DNA of 64,000 bases from Xanthomonas sp. DAR 80977 (GCF_041240605.1 NZ_CP162487.1:999001-1063000); one strand, 5' to 3'. Shown: positions 35,293 to 44,740, counted from the first letter of the stretch. Notes: generated by a model not told the origin, from the letters alone. Numbers and translations: made by a program.

Positions 35293-36576
35293 TCACCGCC
35301 CCCCGGCCACCGCGTTGCGCGGCTTCAGCGGCACCACCTTGGTCGCCGCCTCGGCGCGGCGCGCCAGCACCCGGTCGATGCGCGCGAACACCTCGCGCAT
35401 CACCGCCGCTTCGGGCAACAGGGTCACGCGGAAATGGTGGCGGTAGGGCACGTTGAAGCTGGAACCGGGCACCACCAGCACGCCCTCGTCGTTCATCAGT
35501 TCCAGGGCGAAATCGTGGTCGTCGAAGTTGCGCGCGGCCGCGCCGACCACCGCCGGGAACGCGTACAGCGCGCCGGCCGGCTGCACCAGCGACAGGTGCT
35601 CGCTGGCCGCGCAGGCCTCGATCACCGCGCGGCGGGTCTCGTACAGGCGCCCGCCCGGCGCGCACAGCGGCGAGATCGTGTCCGGGCCGTTGACCGCCGC
35701 GTCGATCGCGTACTGGCCGGGGACGTTCGCGCACAGGCGCAGCGCGCCGAGCAGGTCCATGGCGTTGCGGAAGTCGGTGACGCGCTCGGCGGCGCCGGAC
35801 AGCAGCGCCCAGCCCACCCGCCAGCCGCAGGCGCGGTGCACCTTGCTCAGGCCGCCGAAGCTGATGCACGGGTGGTCGCCGGCCAGCGGCGCGACCGGCA
35901 CGAAGTCGGCGCCGTCGTACAGCACCTGGTCGTAGATCTCGTCGACCATCAGCAGCAGGTTGTGCTTGGCCGCGATCGCCACGATCTTCTCCAGCAGCTC
36001 GCGCGAATAGCTGGCGCCGCTGGGATTGTTCGGGTTGATCAGCACGATGGCGCGGGTGCGCGAGGACACCAGCGTCTCGATCTCCACCGGGTCGGGCTGG
36101 AAGCCGTTCTCCGGCGCGCAGCGGTAGTACACCGGGCGGCCGTCGTTGAGGATGGTGGCGGCCGACCACAACGGATAGTCGGGCGAGGGCACCAGCACTT
36201 CGTCGCCGGGGTTGAGCAGGGCGCGCAGCGACAGGTCGATCAACTCGCTGACGCCGTTGCCGACGAAGATCCGGTCCGGATGCGCGTCCGGGTGCTGGCG
36301 CCGCGCATAGGCCGCGGCGATCGCCTCGCGCGCCTCCGGCAGGCCCTGCTGGTGGGTGTAGGGGTCGGTGCGGCCCATGTCGTCGGCGATCGCGCGCTGC
36401 AGGTGCTCCGGCGCACGGAACCCGAACGCGCCGGGATTGCCGATGTTGAGCTTGATCAGCTTGCGCCCCTGCGCCTCCAGCTCCCGGGCTCGCCGCGCCA
36501 GTTCGCCCCGGATCTCGTAGCGGACTTCGGACAGGCGTTCGCGGATCGCGAGCGGCTTGATCGGGGGCGTGGGCAT
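35293..36576 (-). CDS. alaA: Alanine aminotransferase AlaA-like (PLP fold type I)
   Basis: This 427-aa protein closely follows E. coli AlaA, the glutamate-pyruvate transaminase. It has 'RYEIRGELARRARELEAQG', 'KLIKLNIGNPGAFGF', 'VGNGVSELIDLSLRALLNPG', 'VPSPDYPLWSAA' and 'LINPNNPSGASYSRELL'. The PLP lysine is Lys245 in 'FGGLSKVHRACGWRVGW'. 'RLCANVPGQYAI' and 'FRVTLLP' supply the substrate-binding Arg. It makes L-alanine from pyruvate using glutamate. The ATG at 36576 gives the expected N-terminus. The C-terminal tail 'VVPLKPRNAVAGGR' is a short lineage extension. The gene diverges from rsgA with 90 bp between them. Confidence 0.9.
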   Translation of the reverse strand: MPTPPIKPLAIRERLSEVRYEIRGELARRARELEAQGRKLIKLNIGNPGAFGFRAPEHLQRAIADDMGRTDPYTHQQGLPEAREAIAAAYARRQHPDAHPDRIFVGNGVSELIDLSLRALLNPGDEVLVPSPDYPLWSAATILNDGRPVYYRCAPENGFQPDPVEIETLVSSRTRAIVLINPNNPSGASYSRELLEKIVAIAAKHNLLLMVDEIYDQVLYDGADFVPVAPLAGDHPCISFGGLSKVHRACGWRVGWALLSGAAERVTDFRNAMDLLGALRLCANVPGQYAIDAAVNGPDTISPLCAPGGRLYETRRAVIEACAASEHLSLVQPAGALYAFPAVVGAAARNFDDHDFALELMNDEGVLVVPGSSFNVPYRHHFRVTLLPEAAVMREVFARIDRVLARRAEAATKVVPLKPRNAVAGGR

Positions 36577-36666
36577 CGCATTGGCCGGTGGGGGCGTGGA
36601 ACCGGCATGGTAGCGGAAATGTGACACGGCGGCCGGGCCGGGGCCCGCACCGTCTAGAATCCGCAC

Positions 36667-37782
36667 ATGAGCTCCCCCCCGATCGACTTCGACGCGCTGC
36701 GCCCCATCGGCTGGCCCTGGCCCGGACTGCCCGAGGAGCCGGCCTGGCGCGCGCTGTTCGACGCGCACCCGCTGGCGCGGCCGGCACGGGTCAGCGAGCA
36801 GCACCGCACCGGCTACGTGGTGGCCGATGCGGTGGACACCGGGTTCAAGGTCGAGTCGCTGCCGGAATGGCAGCGCCCGCGCTTCCCCAGCCACGAGCGC
36901 GCCGCGGTCGGCGACTGGGTGCTGCTGGAGGACGACAAGCGCATCGTGGCGCTGCTGCCGCGGCGCACCGCGATCAAGCGCGGCGCGGCCGGCGAGCACT
37001 ACCACCAGCAGGTGATCGCGGCCAACATCGATACGGTGTTCATCGTCTGCGGCCTGGATGCGGACTTCAATCCGCGGCGCATCGAGCGCTACCTGCTGCT
37101 GGTCGGCGGCGGCGGGGCCGAGCCGGTGGTGATCCTGACCAAGGCCGACCTCACCGAGTACGCGGCCGACGCGCTGGCGGTGCTGGAAGAACTGGCCGCG
37201 CAGGACATTCCCCTGCTGACCGTCAACGCCAAGGACGTGGACAGCGTGGCGGCGCTGCGGCCGTGGCTGGGGGCCGGGCGCACCGCGGTGCTGGTCGGCT
37301 CGTCCGGCGCCGGCAAGTCCACCCTCACCAACACCTTGCTCGGGGTGCAGAAGATGCGCACCGCGGCGGTGCGCGAGAACGACTCGCGCGGCCGCCACAC
37401 CACCACCCACCGCGCGCTGCTGCCGCTGCCGTCCGGCGCCTGCCTGATCGACACGCCGGGCATGCGCGAGCTCAAGCCCACCGGCGAGGAGGACCTGGCC
37501 GAGGGCGGCTTCGCCGACATCGAGGCCTTGGCGGCGCAGTGCCGCTTCAACGATTGCGCGCACCAGGCCGAGCCTGGCTGCGCGGTGCAGGCGGCGATCG
37601 AGCGCGGCGAGATCGACGAGGCGCGGCTGGCCAACTACATGAAGCTGCGCGACGAGGTCGCCGGCGCCGCCGGCAAGCTGGCGCAGCGCCAGGCGCAGAA
37701 CGCGGCCGCCGGCAGGTCCGGCCGGCCCGCCGCGGGCAAGCCGGGCGGCAAGCGCCCGCCGCCGCGCAACCAGCGCCGCTGA
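36667..37782 (+). CDS. rsgA: Ribosome small-subunit-dependent GTPase RsgA
   Basis: This 371-aa protein is a circularly permuted GTPase that assists late 30S subunit maturation. An OB-fold occupies about residues 45-105, and the G4 motif TKAD (158-161) precedes the P-loop GSSGAGKS (211-218). The G3 DTPG is at 262-265, and a zinc knuckle has Cys292, Cys297, His299 and Cys305. The N-terminal extension of about 40 residues and the basic C-terminal tail, rich in Lys/Arg/Pro and suited to RNA contact, are typical of this lineage. The downstream QEGLA gene starts 28 bp later and may be co-transcribed. Confidence 0.93.
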   Translation: MSSPPIDFDALRPIGWPWPGLPEEPAWRALFDAHPLARPARVSEQHRTGYVVADAVDTGFKVESLPEWQRPRFPSHERAAVGDWVLLEDDKRIVALLPRRTAIKRGAAGEHYHQQVIAANIDTVFIVCGLDADFNPRRIERYLLLVGGGGAEPVVILTKADLTEYAADALAVLEELAAQDIPLLTVNAKDVDSVAALRPWLGAGRTAVLVGSSGAGKSTLTNTLLGVQKMRTAAVRENDSRGRHTTTHRALLPLPSGACLIDTPGMRELKPTGEEDLAEGGFADIEALAAQCRFNDCAHQAEPGCAVQAAIERGEIDEARLANYMKLRDEVAGAAGKLAQRQAQNAAAGRSGRPAAGKPGGKRPPPRNQRR

Positions 37783-37810
37783 CCGGCCACCGGCCGCCGC
37801 CACGCTCGCG

Positions 37811-39064
37811 ATGACCCCGCTGCCTGCCGACATCCGCCACCACGCCGCGCTGGACGCGCGCCTGGTCAAGGCGGTGCGCGGCATCCGCCTGCTGGCGCTG
37901 GCGAGCTGGCCGGCGGCGGTGCAGGCGCCGTTCCTGGACAGCGTGGCGCGCGGCCAGCCGCAGTTGCCGCAGGTGCAGTACCCGCGGCTGGATTTCGCCG
38001 ACACGCGCCGCGAACTGGCCGCGATCGCCCAGGCCGCCGATCCGGCGCATCCGCTCGGCGCCTATCTGCAGGCCTCGGTGCACAGCTGGGACCTCGCCGC
38101 GGCCCTGCTCGAATCGCTGGGCACGCCGGCGGTCGGCACGTATTCGGCGCAGCTGTTCGGCGTGCCCGAGGACCCGATGCCCGGGCATGGCCCGACCACC
38201 CGCGACGCCGCGCGCCATTTCATCCACATCGCGCAGGAGCTGGACCGCGAACTGCTGTCGGCCGAGGAGCAGGTGCCGGTGTCGGCGACGGCGCTGCGCC
38301 TGCAGCTGCAGCAGGACCTGGACGACTTCTTCGGCGCGCGGGTGATCGCGGTCGAACTGGATCCGGAGCTGCTGGCCAAGGCCGCGGCCGGCGCGCACCG
38401 CATCCGCCTGCGTTCCGGCGCCTCGTTCAGCGACTACGACCGCGCGCAGCTGTTCCACCACGAGGCGCTGGTGCATTCGCTGACCGCGCTCAACGGCCGC
38501 GAGCAGGCGCAGCTGCCGAGCCTGGCGCTGTCCTCGCCGCGGGTCACCGCGACCCAGGAGGGGCTGGCGACCTTCGCCGAACAGATCACCGGCAGCATCG
38601 ACATCGAGCGCATGAAGCGCATCAGCCTGCGCATCGAGGCGATCGCGCTGGCGCGCGGCGGCGCCGATTTCGTCGAGGTGTTCCGCTATTTCGACGCGGC
38701 CGGGCAGTCGCCGGCGGAGAGCTTCTCCTCGGCGCAGCGCGTGTTCCGCGGCGTGCCGACCGGCGGCGGCGCCGCGTTCACCAAGGACACCGTGTACCTG
38801 CGCGGGCTGGTATCGGTGCACACGTTCTTCCGCCAGGCCCTGCAGCGCGATCGCCTGCCGCTGTGCCGCTGGCTGTTCGCCGGCAAGATGGCGCTGGAGG
38901 ACGTGGCCGCGTTCGCGCCGCTGTTCGAGGCGGGGGTGCTGGCGCCGCCGCGCTGGCTGCCGACCTGGGTGGCGCGCGCCAGCGGCCTGGCCGGCATGCT
39001 GGCGTTCTCGCTGTTCGCCAACCGCATCCGCATGGACCAGCTGGACGGCGCCGGCGGCGCCTGA
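37811..39064 (+). CDS. QEGLA-motif protein (flavohaemoglobin expression-modulating family, DUF1704)
   Basis: This 417-aa protein contains the family signature 'TATQEGLATFAEQITG', downstream of 'LFHHEALVHSLTALNG' with a metalloprotease-like HHEALVH. The layout resembles the KIAA0895/TTC-type putative gluzincins, in which a histidine motif and a later Glu bind zinc. Biochemical activity has not been firmly established for bacterial members. A C-terminal block ends with 'AGMLAFSLFANRIRMDQLDG', which may be membrane-proximal. It follows rsgA closely and precedes the DJ-1-like gene by about 100 bp. Likely cytoplasmic. Confidence 0.82.
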   Translation: MTPLPADIRHHAALDARLVKAVRGIRLLALASWPAAVQAPFLDSVARGQPQLPQVQYPRLDFADTRRELAAIAQAADPAHPLGAYLQASVHSWDLAAALLESLGTPAVGTYSAQLFGVPEDPMPGHGPTTRDAARHFIHIAQELDRELLSAEEQVPVSATALRLQLQQDLDDFFGARVIAVELDPELLAKAAAGAHRIRLRSGASFSDYDRAQLFHHEALVHSLTALNGREQAQLPSLALSSPRVTATQEGLATFAEQITGSIDIERMKRISLRIEAIALARGGADFVEVFRYFDAAGQSPAESFSSAQRVFRGVPTGGGAAFTKDTVYLRGLVSVHTFFRQALQRDRLPLCRWLFAGKMALEDVAAFAPLFEAGVLAPPRWLPTWVARASGLAGMLAFSLFANRIRMDQLDGAGGA

Positions 39065-39170
39065 ACGCCGCCGCGCCGCGCTCACCCGTCGCGAATGTCC
39101 GCGTGCCGATACTGCGCGCCCGGCCTGCCTGCGCATGGCCGCCGTTCCCCACGCAAAAAAGGACATCCGC

Positions 39171-39851
39171 ATGAAGATCCTGATGGTGCTGACCTCGCAC
39201 GACCGCCTCGGCGACACCGGCCACAAGACCGGCTTCTGGCTGGAGGAATTCGCCGCACCGTACTACGTGTTCAAGGATGCCGGCGCCGAAGTCACCCTGG
39301 CCTCGCCCAAGGGCGGGCAGCCGCCGCTGGACCCGAAGAGCGACGCGGCCGATGCGCAGACCGACGCCACGCACCGCTTCAAGGCCGATCCGGCGGCGCA
39401 GCAGCAACTGGCGAGCACGCGGCCGCTGGCCGAGGTGCGGATGGCCGACTACGACAGCGTGTTCTATCCCGGCGGCCACGGCCCGCTGTGGGATCTTGCC
39501 GAAGACCAGACCTCGATCGCGCTGATCGAAGCGTTCGAGCGTGCCGGCAAGCCGATCGGCTTCGTCTGCCACGCGCCCGGTGCGTTGCGCCGGGTCACCG
39601 CCGCCGATGGCGCGCCGCTGGTCAAGGGCCGCCGCGTCACCGGCTTCACCAACGGTGAGGAAGCGGCGGTCGGCTTGACCGACGTGGTGCCGTTCCTGAT
39701 CGAGGACGAGTTCCAGCGGCTGGGCGGCCTGTACGAGAAGGGCGCCGACTGGGGCGTGCACGTGGTGGTGGACGGCCGCCTGGTCACCGGCCAGAACCCG
39801 GCGTCGTCCGAGGAGGCGGCGAAGGCCTTGCTGGGGTTGTTGGGCAAGTAA
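39171..39851 (+). CDS. DJ-1/PfpI family protein (Hsp31-like deglycase/glyoxalase)
   Basis: This 226-aa protein has the nucleophile elbow 'GFVCHAPGAL' with Cys133 and His134. 'VFYPGGHGPLWDLAED' supplies the oxyanion loop, and 'KTGFWLEEFAAPYYVF' supplies the conserved Glu that contacts the cysteine. This matches the Hsp31-like/'type 1 glutamine amidotransferase domain' branch of the DJ-1 superfamily, whose members act as glutathione-independent glyoxalases or deglycases. The ATG at 39171 has a strong AAAAAAGGAC site, and an ATG at 39135 is not needed. Cytoplasmic. It is followed by a REP-rich gap. Confidence 0.88.
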   Translation: MKILMVLTSHDRLGDTGHKTGFWLEEFAAPYYVFKDAGAEVTLASPKGGQPPLDPKSDAADAQTDATHRFKADPAAQQQLASTRPLAEVRMADYDSVFYPGGHGPLWDLAEDQTSIALIEAFERAGKPIGFVCHAPGALRRVTAADGAPLVKGRRVTGFTNGEEAAVGLTDVVPFLIEDEFQRLGGLYEKGADWGVHVVVDGRLVTGQNPASSEEAAKALLGLLGK

Positions 39852-39957
39852 GCGGCTGGGGGCGTGCGTTTGTCGGCGGATTGCTGGACGCGCGTCGCAA
39901 TGCTGGCTCGAGGGTCTTCTATAGGCGGCTGGTGAGGCTAGGCGCCTGCCTGCCTTG

Positions 39958-40217
39958 TGTAGGAGGGATTTCAGTCCCGACTGTGTGCGGGCTCGCAGAA
40001 GTCTGCGGCTTCGTTCGTCGCGGCTGAAGCCGCTCCTACAGGGTGCTTGGTGATGCAGGCCGTGCCCGCTTTCTGTAGGAGGGGCTTCAGCCCCGACTGT
40101 GTCCGGAGCCGCGCAGGCATCCGGACTTCGTTCGTCGCGACTGAAGTCGCTCCCACAAGGGGACTTTGCCGTGCAGGTATTGCTGCTTTCTGTGGGAGGG
40201 ACTTCAGTCCTGACTGC
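39958..40217. repeat. Cluster of three REP-type elements
   Basis: Two full palindromic pairs lie at 39958-40040 and 40074-40157, and a single arm lies at 40191-40217. All begin TGTAGGAGG or TGTGGGAGG and contain TTCAGTCC or TTCAGCC. The pairs combine a 'blunt' GGGATTTCAGTCCC type arm with the GCGGCTTCAGCC type arm, as in BIME-like units. They fill most of the 503-bp gap between the DJ-1-like gene and suxB. Confidence 0.85.
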
Positions 40218-40354
40218 AGCGGAGCTGGATCCAGGCGGCGCCTTGTGCGCCATGGCTGAATCTTCGCCAGCCCGCTGCGCTCGCAAAGTCCCTCTCATGC
40301 GGATTTCTACAGACCTTTCTCCAGCCCGCCGCGTCGGCATGTTACGCGCTGCGC
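40218..40354. other. Rest of the REP-rich gap before suxB
   Basis: I see no gene or clear signal in this stretch downstream of suxB, and no intrinsic terminator is evident. Confidence 0.35.
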
Positions 40355-42256
40355 TCAGCCGCGCCGCCACCAGCGCATGCCATAGGCCGGCAACATGCCA
40401 TTCCATTCCTGCAGCGCGGTCGCGTCGAGTCCGCCGTCGGCGATGGCCTGCCAGTGGCCAGCGCCCAAGGCGGTGCGATCCACCGCCACCGGCTGCGCGC
40501 TGAAGTTGTAGGCCGCGACGAAGTCCACGCCGCGGGCGATCCCGAGCAAGGCCGGATCGCCCAGCGGCAACGCGCGCAGCGGTTGCCCGGCGGCCAAGGC
40601 GGCAGTGGCCGCGCGCGCGGCGATCAGGGTCCGCAAACGGGCGTACACCTGGCCGGGAAGACTGCCGCGGTCGCCGCGCCGCGCCGCGCGCTCCCAGTCC
40701 ATCGCCGGACGGTGCAGCCAACGGCCTTCGTGGCGGCGCAGCGGGTCGTCGCGATAGCCCGCGTCGTTGCCCAGCGCCAGTTCGTCGCCCATGTACAGCA
40801 ACGGGATGCCGGGCATCGCCAGCGCCAGCGCATACAGCAGCAGCAGGCGCCGGATTGCCAGTTCCAGCGCGTCGGCATCGCCGTCGGCCAGCGCCGCTTC
40901 GATGCCGACCAGTGCGGCGCTCATGCCGTTGCTGCCGTGCACGCCGTCGCCGCTGCTCTGGAACGCTGCGCCGCGCGCATAGCTGCCCGGCGCGTCGCCG
41001 GCGAAGAAACGTGCGGCCTGGGCGAGGTCGAACGGCGCGCTGCCGTCGCCGCCGGCCGCTTCGTGGCGCAGCACGTTCCAGCCGATGTCGTCGTGGCAGC
41101 GCACGTAGCTCAGCCACGCGCAGGCCGGCGGCAACGCCGGCGTCTGCGCGATCACGCCGTGCACGATGTCGCCGCGCTGCGCGGCCAGCGCCACCCAGCC
41201 GGCCGCCATCAGCGTGCTGTGGTAGGCCAGCTGGCATTCGTGGCCGCGTGCGCGGCCGTTGCCGAAGTAGGGCGGCAGCTGCGCCATCGGCACGATCGCC
41301 TCGGCCTTCAGCAGCACCGCCGGCGCGGCGATGTCGGTGAGCGCGCGCAACGCCTGCAGGATGGTGTGCGCCTCGGGCTGGTTCATGCAGTCGCTGCCTT
41401 CGCGTTTCCACAGGTAGGCGGTGGAATCCAGCCGGAACACTTCCACGCCCAGGTTGGCCAGCTGCAGCAGCGCCAGCGCCATCTCGCCGAACACCGCGGG
41501 ATTGCTCCAGTCCAGATCCCACTGGTAGGGATAGAACGTGGTCCACAGCCAGGCCTGGGCGTCCTCGACCCAGGTGAAGTTGCCCGGCGCGGTGTGCGGG
41601 AACACCTCGCTCAGGGTGCGCTCGTAGCGGTCGGGCAGGTGGCGGTCGGCGAAGTGGTGGTAGTAGTCCAGGTAACGCGCGTCGCCCCGTTTGGCGGCCA
41701 GCGCCCAGGGATGGTCGTCGGCGGTGTGGTTGAGCACGAAGTCGGCGCACAGGCTGATGCCGGCGCCGCGCAGGCGCGTGGTCAGGGCGACCAGGTCGGC
41801 GTTGTCGCCGAGCCGCGGCTCGACCTGGCCGTAGTCGCTGACCGCGAAGCCGCCGTCGTTGTCGCCTTCGCGCATGCGCAGGAACGGCAGCAGGTGCAGG
41901 TAGCGCACGCCCAGTTCCTGCAGGTAGGGCACGCGTTCGCCGACCCCGGCCAGGGTGCCGGCGAAGCGGTCGGCGTAGGCGCTGTAGCCGAGCATCGATG
42001 GGTCGCCGAACCAGTCCGGCGCGCGCGCCGCATCCAGGTCGGCCAATGCCGGCGGGCGCGCGCGGATGGTGGCGGCGACCGCATCGAGCCAGCGCGGCAG
42101 CCACTGCGCGTAGTCCGGATGGTCGCCGTACAGGGCCTGCAGTGCGGCGAACAGGCGGGGGCCATGGGCGCCGTAGCGCGCCTGCGCGCCGGGCTGGGCG
42201 GCCAGGGCCGCCTGCACGCCGGCGTGATCGGGGAGGGGGGAGGCAACAGCGTTCAT
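40355..42256 (-). CDS. suxB: Sucrose hydrolase/amylosucrase-type GH13 enzyme
   Basis: This 633-aa protein is a GH13 enzyme of the amylosucrase/sucrose hydrolase branch. The nucleophile is Asp277 in 'VEVFRLDSTAYLW', the acid/base is Glu319 in 'VLLKAEAIVP', and the transition-state pair is His388-Asp389 in 'YVRCHDDIGW'. The long helical N-terminal domain (about 1-85) is typical of this branch. 'FVLNHTADDHPWA' is the GH13 conserved region I. No signal peptide is present, so it acts in the cytoplasm on imported sucrose. It lies directly downstream of suxA. Its AAGGAG site is 31 bases from the ATG with a 9-bp hairpin in between, an unusual leader. Confidence 0.92.
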   Translation of the reverse strand: MNAVASPLPDHAGVQAALAAQPGAQARYGAHGPRLFAALQALYGDHPDYAQWLPRWLDAVAATIRARPPALADLDAARAPDWFGDPSMLGYSAYADRFAGTLAGVGERVPYLQELGVRYLHLLPFLRMREGDNDGGFAVSDYGQVEPRLGDNADLVALTTRLRGAGISLCADFVLNHTADDHPWALAAKRGDARYLDYYHHFADRHLPDRYERTLSEVFPHTAPGNFTWVEDAQAWLWTTFYPYQWDLDWSNPAVFGEMALALLQLANLGVEVFRLDSTAYLWKREGSDCMNQPEAHTILQALRALTDIAAPAVLLKAEAIVPMAQLPPYFGNGRARGHECQLAYHSTLMAAGWVALAAQRGDIVHGVIAQTPALPPACAWLSYVRCHDDIGWNVLRHEAAGGDGSAPFDLAQAARFFAGDAPGSYARGAAFQSSGDGVHGSNGMSAALVGIEAALADGDADALELAIRRLLLLYALALAMPGIPLLYMGDELALGNDAGYRDDPLRRHEGRWLHRPAMDWERAARRGDRGSLPGQVYARLRTLIAARAATAALAAGQPLRALPLGDPALLGIARGVDFVAAYNFSAQPVAVDRTALGAGHWQAIADGGLDATALQEWNGMLPAYGMRWWRRG

Positions 42257-42262
42257 GATGGG

Positions 42263-42283
42263 CCGCGCCCGGGGCGGGCGCGG
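42263..42283 (-). promoter_or_regulatory. Hairpin between the Shine-Dalgarno sequence and the suxB start
   Basis: On the minus strand AAGGAG (42293-42288) is followed by CCCG, then the 9-bp stem CCGCGCCCG/CGGGCGCGG with loop CCC, then CCCATC and the ATG. Folding the stem would reduce the spacing from 31 to about 10 nt. The same hairpin could also attenuate suxA transcripts, but no T tract follows. Confidence 0.6.
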
Positions 42284-42298
42284 CGGGCTCCTTGGGGG

Positions 42299-44740
42299 TC
42301 AGAAGTCGTAGCGCACGCCGATGCTGGCGGTACGGCCGGGGATGGAGCGGGCGCGGATGATGGCATTGTCCGGAATGCTCGCGTCCTCGGCCTCGGTCAG
42401 GCCGAAGGCGTCGAACAGGTTGTTGACGTTCAGCGACAGGGTCAGCGCATCGGTGACGCGGTAATTGCCGAACAGGTTCACCTGCGTGTAGCCGGGCATC
42501 TTCAACTGGTTGTTGTCCTGGGTATAGGCCGAGCTGGTGCCGATCGCATTGACCCCCACCTCGTAGCGCTCGCCGCGATAGCTGGGGGTCAGCTGCCAGA
42601 CGAACCGGGCCTGGCGGCGCGGCGTGTTGCCGGCGTTGGCCGGGGTGATCTGGTCCTTGTCGATGGTCGCATCGGTCCAGGTCGCGCCGCCGTTGAGGCC
42701 GAAGCCGCCGGCGCGGTAGGACGCTTCCAGCTCCAGCCCGTGCGCCTTGTAGGTGCGGTTGAAGAAGCGCTGGCTGGTGGCTTCGTAGTTCTGTTCCTGG
42801 GTGCGTGCGGCGAACACGGTGGCGAACACGCTCAGGCCGCCGGCGCGCCACTTCAGGCCGCCCTCGAGCTGCTTGACGAAGTTCACCGCTTCGTCGGAGG
42901 ACACCGAGCCGTCGTCGCGCACCACGCCGAACAGCAGGCGGTCGGCGTTGGCGCGCGCGCCGCGGCTGTAGCGGGCGAAGGCGGCCAGGTCGTCGTTGAG
43001 CATGTAGTTGCCGCCGACCGAGTACGACAGGTAGTTCCAGTCGTAGTCCACCGGCTTGCGGTTGGCGTAGTCGATCGTCGCCACGCGGCGCTCCGGCGCC
43101 TGGATGATGCCGTCGCCATCGACGTCGAGATTGTCGACCAGCCGCCCGTCGGCGGTGTCGCCGCGCGCCTTGCCCATGTCGTAGCGCAGGCTGGCGTCCA
43201 CGCTCAGCGGGCCCTGGTCCCAGCCCAGCGCCACGTACGGCGCGTTGATGGTGTAGCGCACGTCGTAGTGGCGGGTGTTGTCGGTGCCCCAGTAGGGCAC
43301 GCCGTAGGCGTACAGGCCGTCCTGCGAGAGCAGGCTGCCGTCGGCGGCGACCACGTCGAGCAGGCGCGAACGGCTGGACACCGACTGCACGTAGGAATTC
43401 CAGGTCCAGTCCATGTCGATGACCTGGCGCGAGCTGTACAGGCCGGCCTTGAGGTTGACGTTGCCGCCATCGCCGTTGCCGAAGTCGCGCGCCAGGCTCA
43501 GGTCGTTGACCGCGTTGCCGAGGTCGTTGATGCGGGTGTTGAACAGGTGGGTGCGCACCGCCTGGCCGCTGTAGGTTTGGCCGTCGGCATCGCGCAGGGT
43601 CGCGCCGGCGCCGCCGATCTGCGCCGCCAGGCTGGCGGCGTCGGCCACTTCGGCCGGGAACGGCGAGACGAAGCGGCCGGAGGTGTCGGCGATGCGGAAC
43701 TTGTCGGTCAGGGTCCAGCCGCCGCCGATGTCGAACTGCGCCTCGGCGCCGATCGCGCGCGACACCGGGTGCATGCCGTCGCCGAGCGCGACGCGGGTGA
43801 GCCGGTTGCTGCCGTCCAGGCTGTTGCTGCTGCGGAAATACGGGCTGTACAGGGTGTCGCGGCCCGGGTCGAAGCTGCCCACGTCGTGGAAGTGCGGCGA
43901 CCCGTCGCTGCCGCTGACCAGGGTCGGCACGGGGGTGTAGGCGGCGGCGCGGTCGTTGAGGTACTTGGCGTAGACGCGGACGTAGCCGTTGTCGAACAGC
44001 CGGGTCAGGTTGGCCTTGAGCTGGCCGCCCTTGTCGGTGGCGTAGCCGGCGTCGCGCACGCCGTCGCCGCGGCGGTAGAAGCCGCCGACGTTGAACTGCC
44101 AGTGCTCGGCGAACGGCGCGCCGTAGTCGAAGTCCAGGCGTGTGTTGTCGAAGCGGCCGAGGCCGCGGCTGAGGCCGACGCTGCCGCCGGCGGTCTCGCC
44201 GGTCTTGCTGATGAAGTTGATGATGCCGCCGGGCGAGTTGCTGGCGAAGGTCGAGGCCGAGCCGCCGCGGATCGCCTCGATGCGCTCCAGGCTGTCGTCG
44301 GCGCGCAGGAAGATGTCGGCATTGCCGAAGGCGATGTCGCCGAATTCCAGCACCGGCAGTCCGTCTTCCTGCAACTGCAGGAACTTGGCGCCGCCGGAGG
44401 CCACCGGCAGGCCGCGCACCGCGATGTTGGCGTTGCCTTCGCCGCCGCTGGATTCGGAGCGGATGCCGGGGATGTTGCGGAAGATCTCGGCGGTCGAGCG
44501 CGGCGCGGATTGCTCGATCGCCTCGGCGCCGACGGTGCTGACCGACACGCTGGACTTGAGCTTGCTCTTGGCGGTGGCGGTGCCGGTCACGAACACCGAA
44601 TCCAGGCTGACCACGTCGCCTTGCGCGGGAGCGGGCTGGGCGGCCGGCGCGGCCGCGTCCTGGGCGAAGGCGGCCGGGGCGGCCAGGGCCGCGGCGACGG
44701 CCCAGGCCAGGGTATGCAGGCGGATCGAAGGGTGGTGCAT
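42299..44740 (-). CDS. suxA: TonB-dependent receptor for sucrose (SuxA)
   Basis: This 813-aa outer-membrane receptor has a signal peptide (about residues 1-26, ending AFAQ) and an Ala/Pro linker. The plug domain follows, with 'FVTGTATAKSKLKSSVSVST', 'SAPRSTAEIFRNIPGIRSE' and 'DSLERIEAIRGGSASTFASN', and the 22-strand barrel ends in 'SIGVRYDF'. In Xanthomonas campestris the suxA receptor transports sucrose across the outer membrane with very high affinity, in a locus that also holds suxB, suxC and suxR; the same four genes are here. The ATG at 44740 has a GGGAGAG site. Palindromes between suxA and suxC suggest SuxR control. Confidence 0.92.
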   Translation of the reverse strand: MHHPSIRLHTLAWAVAAALAAPAAFAQDAAAPAAQPAPAQGDVVSLDSVFVTGTATAKSKLKSSVSVSTVGAEAIEQSAPRSTAEIFRNIPGIRSESSGGEGNANIAVRGLPVASGGAKFLQLQEDGLPVLEFGDIAFGNADIFLRADDSLERIEAIRGGSASTFASNSPGGIINFISKTGETAGGSVGLSRGLGRFDNTRLDFDYGAPFAEHWQFNVGGFYRRGDGVRDAGYATDKGGQLKANLTRLFDNGYVRVYAKYLNDRAAAYTPVPTLVSGSDGSPHFHDVGSFDPGRDTLYSPYFRSSNSLDGSNRLTRVALGDGMHPVSRAIGAEAQFDIGGGWTLTDKFRIADTSGRFVSPFPAEVADAASLAAQIGGAGATLRDADGQTYSGQAVRTHLFNTRINDLGNAVNDLSLARDFGNGDGGNVNLKAGLYSSRQVIDMDWTWNSYVQSVSSRSRLLDVVAADGSLLSQDGLYAYGVPYWGTDNTRHYDVRYTINAPYVALGWDQGPLSVDASLRYDMGKARGDTADGRLVDNLDVDGDGIIQAPERRVATIDYANRKPVDYDWNYLSYSVGGNYMLNDDLAAFARYSRGARANADRLLFGVVRDDGSVSSDEAVNFVKQLEGGLKWRAGGLSVFATVFAARTQEQNYEATSQRFFNRTYKAHGLELEASYRAGGFGLNGGATWTDATIDKDQITPANAGNTPRRQARFVWQLTPSYRGERYEVGVNAIGTSSAYTQDNNQLKMPGYTQVNLFGNYRVTDALTLSLNVNNLFDAFGLTEAEDASIPDNAIIRARSIPGRTASIGVRYDF

